Assembly (NCBI RefSeq): GCF_001815355.1
Contig: NZ_KV820368.1
Location: forward strand, 32,708 to 96,707
Direction of reading: 5' to 3'
From: Haemophilus sp. HMSC068C11
Lineage (GTDB): Bacteria > Pseudomonadota > Gammaproteobacteria > Enterobacterales > Pasteurellaceae
DNA: 64,000 nt
Part shown: piece after piece, positions 60,193 to 64,000 of the stretch
Position numbering within the stretch: the first letter of the stretch is position 1
Layout: every line of letters begins with the position of its first letter
The notes under the pieces: generated by a model
What the model was told of the DNA's origin: nothing
The model's input: only the letters and a program-made list of their open reading frames with translations
The model's database searches: none
Made by a program: the position numbers and the translations under genes

Positions 60193-60222
60193 AAAAGGCG
60201 AATCGAAAGGTTCGCCTTTTTG
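60193..60222 (+). terminator. Intrinsic terminator of the porin gene
   Basis: AAAAGGCGAA/TTCGCCTTTT (60193-60202 and 60211-60220) has an 8-nt loop and a T-rich tail, 21 bases past the stop. Confidence 0.9.
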
Positions 60223-60230
60223 TTTATTTT

Positions 60231-60612
60231 TTAAATCTCCCCAACTCTTTTTAAATCTCCCCAAACCCCTCTTTACGAAAGAGGGGCTTTTTATTATTAG
60301 AGGAAAAGATGTTAAAGGTTTGGATAGATAAAATATTTAATTAGAAAATATCTATTAAGTGAGAATCGGAAAGCATTTATTTGTTATAAAGCTCCCCCTC
60401 TTTCGTAAAGAGGGGGGGAGGGGGAGATTCAACTATTCCAATTTATCGAAAATTAATCTTCCCAACTCCTCTTTACAAAAGAGGGCTTTTTTATGATGTG
60501 TTGCTTTTAGTGGTTTTATTGGAAATATATTTGAGATAGCTAAGAACGGAAGGCGCTTATTTGCCATTAAAATACCCCCTCTTTCGTAAAGAGGGGGCAG
60601 GGGGAGATTTAA
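60231..60612. repeat. Cluster of four palindromic repeats with a duplicated hemH 3' end
   Basis: Four palindromes of the type CCCCTCTTTACGAAAGAGGGG occur at 60266-60286, 60394-60416, 60468-60484 and 60575-60597. The first and third are preceded by AATCTCCCC- or AATCTTCCC-type flanks. The second and fourth are inverted and followed by GGGGGAGATT. They form two convergent pairs, each enclosing about 90-110 bases. The inner sequences before the second and fourth copies also resemble each other (CGGAA-GC-TTATTTG). Segment 60426-60466 matches 60606-60646, the end of hemH, at 33 of 41 positions. No gene is present. Confidence 0.85.
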
Positions 60613-61584
60613 CTATTTCAACTTATCCAAAACTAATTTCCCCATCATTTCAATATGGGCGTTTTCAGCATTCAATGCAGGGATGTAGTGATAAGATATA
60701 CCACCGTGATTTAAGAACGTTTCTTTATTTTCAACCTCAATTTCTTCTAAGGTTTCTAAGCAATCCACCGAAAAACCTGGGCAAATTACCGCGATTTTTT
60801 GAATCCCTTGAGAAGCCGCTTCTTCTAAAAAGTGATCCGTATAAGGTTGCAACCATTCTTCACGACCAAAGCGAGATTGGAAGGTCATATTCCATTGGTT
60901 TTCTGTGAGACCTAATTTATCCACAATGGCAATCGTGGTTTGTTTACAATGCTGACGATAATAATCGCCCATATTCTCATAACGTAATGGAATGCCATGA
61001 TAAGAAAAAAGCAAAAACTCATCGGGTTTTAACCGCACTTTGATGGAATCCACCAACGCATTAATGTAGTTTTCATCAAGATGATAAGAATGAATAAACT
61101 CAAAAGGCACAATATTGCGCTCTTGCGCAATGGCACGATTGAATGCATCGATTAATGCGCCTGTTGTGGTGCTAGAATATTGTGGATAAAGCGGCAATAC
61201 AATCATGCGTTCTACATCATTTTTAAGTAAATTTTTGACCGCACTTTGCATTGAAGGATTGCCGTAAGTCATGGCAATTTCGACTTGTGCATTGATGCCT
61301 TGTTCAGTCAAATAAGCTTGTAAATCCGCTTGTTGTTGCTTTGTAATAGCGAGCAGGGGAGAGCCTTGTTCTGTCCAAATAGATTGGTAATTTCGTGCAA
61401 TGCGTTTAGAACGCATCGGTAAAATAATGGCTTTTAAAAGGGGATACCATTTCCAACGAGGCAAATCTACCACGCGGGGATCCATTAAAAAATCTGCTAA
61501 ATAACGAGAGATCGCTGCTGGTTGAGGGGCATCAGGCGTACCAAGGTTCGCTAAAATGATGCCAATTTTTTGAGTTGTAGTCAT
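60613..61584 (-). CDS. hemH: Ferrochelatase
   Basis: HemH inserts iron into protoporphyrin IX, the last step of haem synthesis. The 323-residue protein has [15 protein letters not shown] (about 6-20), the conserved [11 protein letters not shown] (about 129-139), the catalytic histidine in [11 protein letters not shown] (about 185-195) and the C-terminal segment [17 protein letters not shown]. The ATG at 61584 overlaps the stop of the upstream thioesterase gene by four bases (ATGA), so translation is coupled. Its 3' end directly adjoins the palindromic repeat cluster. Confidence 0.96.
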   Translation of the reverse strand: MTTTQKIGIILANLGTPDAPQPAAISRYLADFLMDPRVVDLPRWKWYPLLKAIILPMRSKRIARNYQSIWTEQGSPLLAITKQQQADLQAYLTEQGINAQVEIAMTYGNPSMQSAVKNLLKNDVERMIVLPLYPQYSSTTTGALIDAFNRAIAQERNIVPFEFIHSYHLDENYINALVDSIKVRLKPDEFLLFSYHGIPLRYENMGDYYRQHCKQTTIAIVDKLGLTENQWNMTFQSRFGREEWLQPYTDHFLEEAASQGIQKIAVICPGFSVDCLETLEEIEVENKETFLNHGGISYHYIPALNAENAHIEMMGKLVLDKLK

Positions 61585-62000
61585 AAATGTTTGATAGAAA
61601 GCGTTAATCGAGAAACGCAACAAAGTTTATCTTGTTCATCGCGAATGTCAATTTGCCAAACATGGGTATTTTGACTTAAAGCAATTGGGGTTGCCTTTGC
61701 GGTAACAAAACCTTTTTTGACAGGGCGAAGATGATTGGCATTAATATCTAATCCCAAGGCAACTTGGCCTTCTTCTATACAGAGAAATCCAGCTAATGAA
61801 CCAATGGTTTCAGCCAACGCCACAGACACGCCACCATGTAATAAACCGAAAGGCTGTGTGGTGCGATGATCAACGGGCATTTTTGCCTCAATCCAGTTTT
61901 CACCATAAGCCGAAATTTCAATGCCTAAATGCCTAATAGCGCAATTTTTACCCATTTCATTAAGCTGCTCAAGCGTGAACGCTTTTTTCCAAATTGCCAT
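61581..62000 (-). CDS. Hotdog-fold thioesterase (YdiI/MenI type)
   Basis: The 139-residue protein has a single hotdog domain with the PaaI-type motifs [17 protein letters not shown] (about 48-64, with catalytic glutamate 63) and [12 protein letters not shown]. It closely resembles H. influenzae HI1161 and E. coli YdiI, which hydrolyse DHNA-CoA in menaquinone synthesis along with other acyl-CoAs. Menaquinone genes elsewhere in the window support that role. It is coupled to hemH downstream. Confidence 0.88.
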   Translation of the reverse strand: MAIWKKAFTLEQLNEMGKNCAIRHLGIEISAYGENWIEAKMPVDHRTTQPFGLLHGGVSVALAETIGSLAGFLCIEEGQVALGLDINANHLRPVKKGFVTAKATPIALSQNTHVWQIDIRDEQDKLCCVSRLTLSIKHL

Positions 62001-62396
62001 ATACTTTTCCTTATCTTATTTGATGGCGTTAGTTTGATCTAATTCGATACTTTCGTAAAGAAAAAAGAAAGGCAGTATAATGATTTTAGTACGCAATTTT
62101 GCTTATTTTTTACACAAAAATTTACACTCCTTTAAGTTTTTTGCAAAAATTTTCAAAAATCTTTACATATATTTACATAAGTCAAAGTTTACTTTAATTA
62201 ATTGTAATTTTTAGTAAATTTTTTTTTAGATGCTTCCTTTTTATACAAAGTTCGCTTAGAATAAGCTGTTCTGACCAGAAAGGTAAGGGGAACTGTTGTC
62301 AAAATTTGTGGTCGTCGCCTTTCTGACGTTGAATTTTTCGGCGCTGTTGCATCAGTGACAGCTTCTTAACCATCCTAATAAAAGGAATAATTTTAT
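62001..62396. other. Intergenic region with adhesin promoter and leader
   Basis: These 396 bases separate divergent genes and hold no gene. The left half is very AT-rich. A nine-base T run (62219-62227) lies at the -35 position of TATACA (62242-62247). A leader of about 140 nt follows, with the stem CAGAAAGG/CCTTTCTG (62276-62283 and 62318-62325) and AAAGGAAT before the adhesin ATG. Confidence 0.55.

Positions 62397-64000
<1,604 letters not shown>

Noticed and set aside
60231..60612. CRISPR array
   Set aside because: The repeats are palindromes in alternating orientation with unequal, mutually similar spacers, and no cas gene is present.
60561..60908. 115-codon frame running from the palindromic repeat into hemH, antisense
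   Set aside because: It overlaps the conserved ferrochelatase C-terminus on the other strand and shows no protein features.

Overview
The window is a 64-kb stretch of chromosome from a Haemophilus species of the family Pasteurellaceae. The best sign is the very frequent 9-mer AAGTGCGGT and its complement ACCGCACTT, the Haemophilus-type DNA uptake signal sequence (USS). Low GC, the gene content and short conserved operons (menB..menC-aroQ-accBC, dusB-fis, exbBD-tonB, rsmA-apaH, rpsF-priB-rpsR-rplI, frdABCD) agree. A complete hemE lies between the yjaG-type gene and nudC. H. influenzae is haemin-dependent and lacks most of the haem pathway, so a haem-independent species such as H. parainfluenzae is the more likely source; this species call is inference.

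Layout. 1-12.5 kb: a DeoR-type regulator cut by the window edge, hupA, yjaG, hemE, nudC, a DUF3290-DUF421 membrane pair, tyrP, yicC, ygfZ, the MurNAc-recycling pair anmK-murQ, a phosphohexomutase and a lipoprotein. 12.5-23 kb: menB, a GT25 glycosyltransferase cassette, menC, aroQ, accB, accC, yhdT-panF, an EamA transporter, prmA and dusB-fis. 23-31.9 kb: exbB-exbD-tonB, bcp, dapA-bamC, a small unknown gene, arfA, arsC-like, perM, trmO and menA-rraA. 32-43.8 kb: a DASS/SLC13 transporter, plsB, lexA, dapF, a periplasmic alpha carbonic anhydrase, dusC-djlA, rph-pyrE and a SulP transporter. 43.9-52.2 kb: tRNA-Ser, a small trimeric autotransporter, tRNA-Arg and tRNA-Pro, folD, ndh, an unknown gene, apaH, rsmA, and a GT9 glycosyltransferase with a broken GT25 gene upstream. 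52.2-64 kb: infA, rpsF-priB-rpsR-rplI, frdDCBA, epmA, an OmpP2-like porin, a palindromic repeat cluster with a copy of the hemH 3' end, hemH, a hotdog thioesterase, and a large trimeric autotransporter running off the end.

How the genes work together. Much of the window serves anaerobic or microaerobic respiration: menB, menC, menA and a hotdog protein of the DHNA-CoA thioesterase type make menaquinone, fumarate reductase uses menaquinol, and ndh feeds the quinone pool. A second theme is the cell surface: two trimeric adhesins (one with a hendecad stalk, one with a YadA-type head and a collagen-like stretch), a P2-type porin, and two lipooligosaccharide glycosyltransferase loci that look like exchange sites. 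CRP-like sites precede hupA, the DASS gene, frdA and the porin gene; a Fur-like site precedes exbB; two LexA boxes precede lexA.

The most notable structures are an intrinsic terminator inside the arfA reading frame (a non-stop mRNA design), a GT25 cassette flanked by near-identical hairpins, a frameshifted GT25 remnant coupled to a GT9 gene, and a duplicated hemH 3' end within paired palindromes. I saw no CRISPR array, prophage or insertion sequence, and no clearly new multi-gene defence or signalling system. All family assignments come from reading the protein sequences, with no database search.
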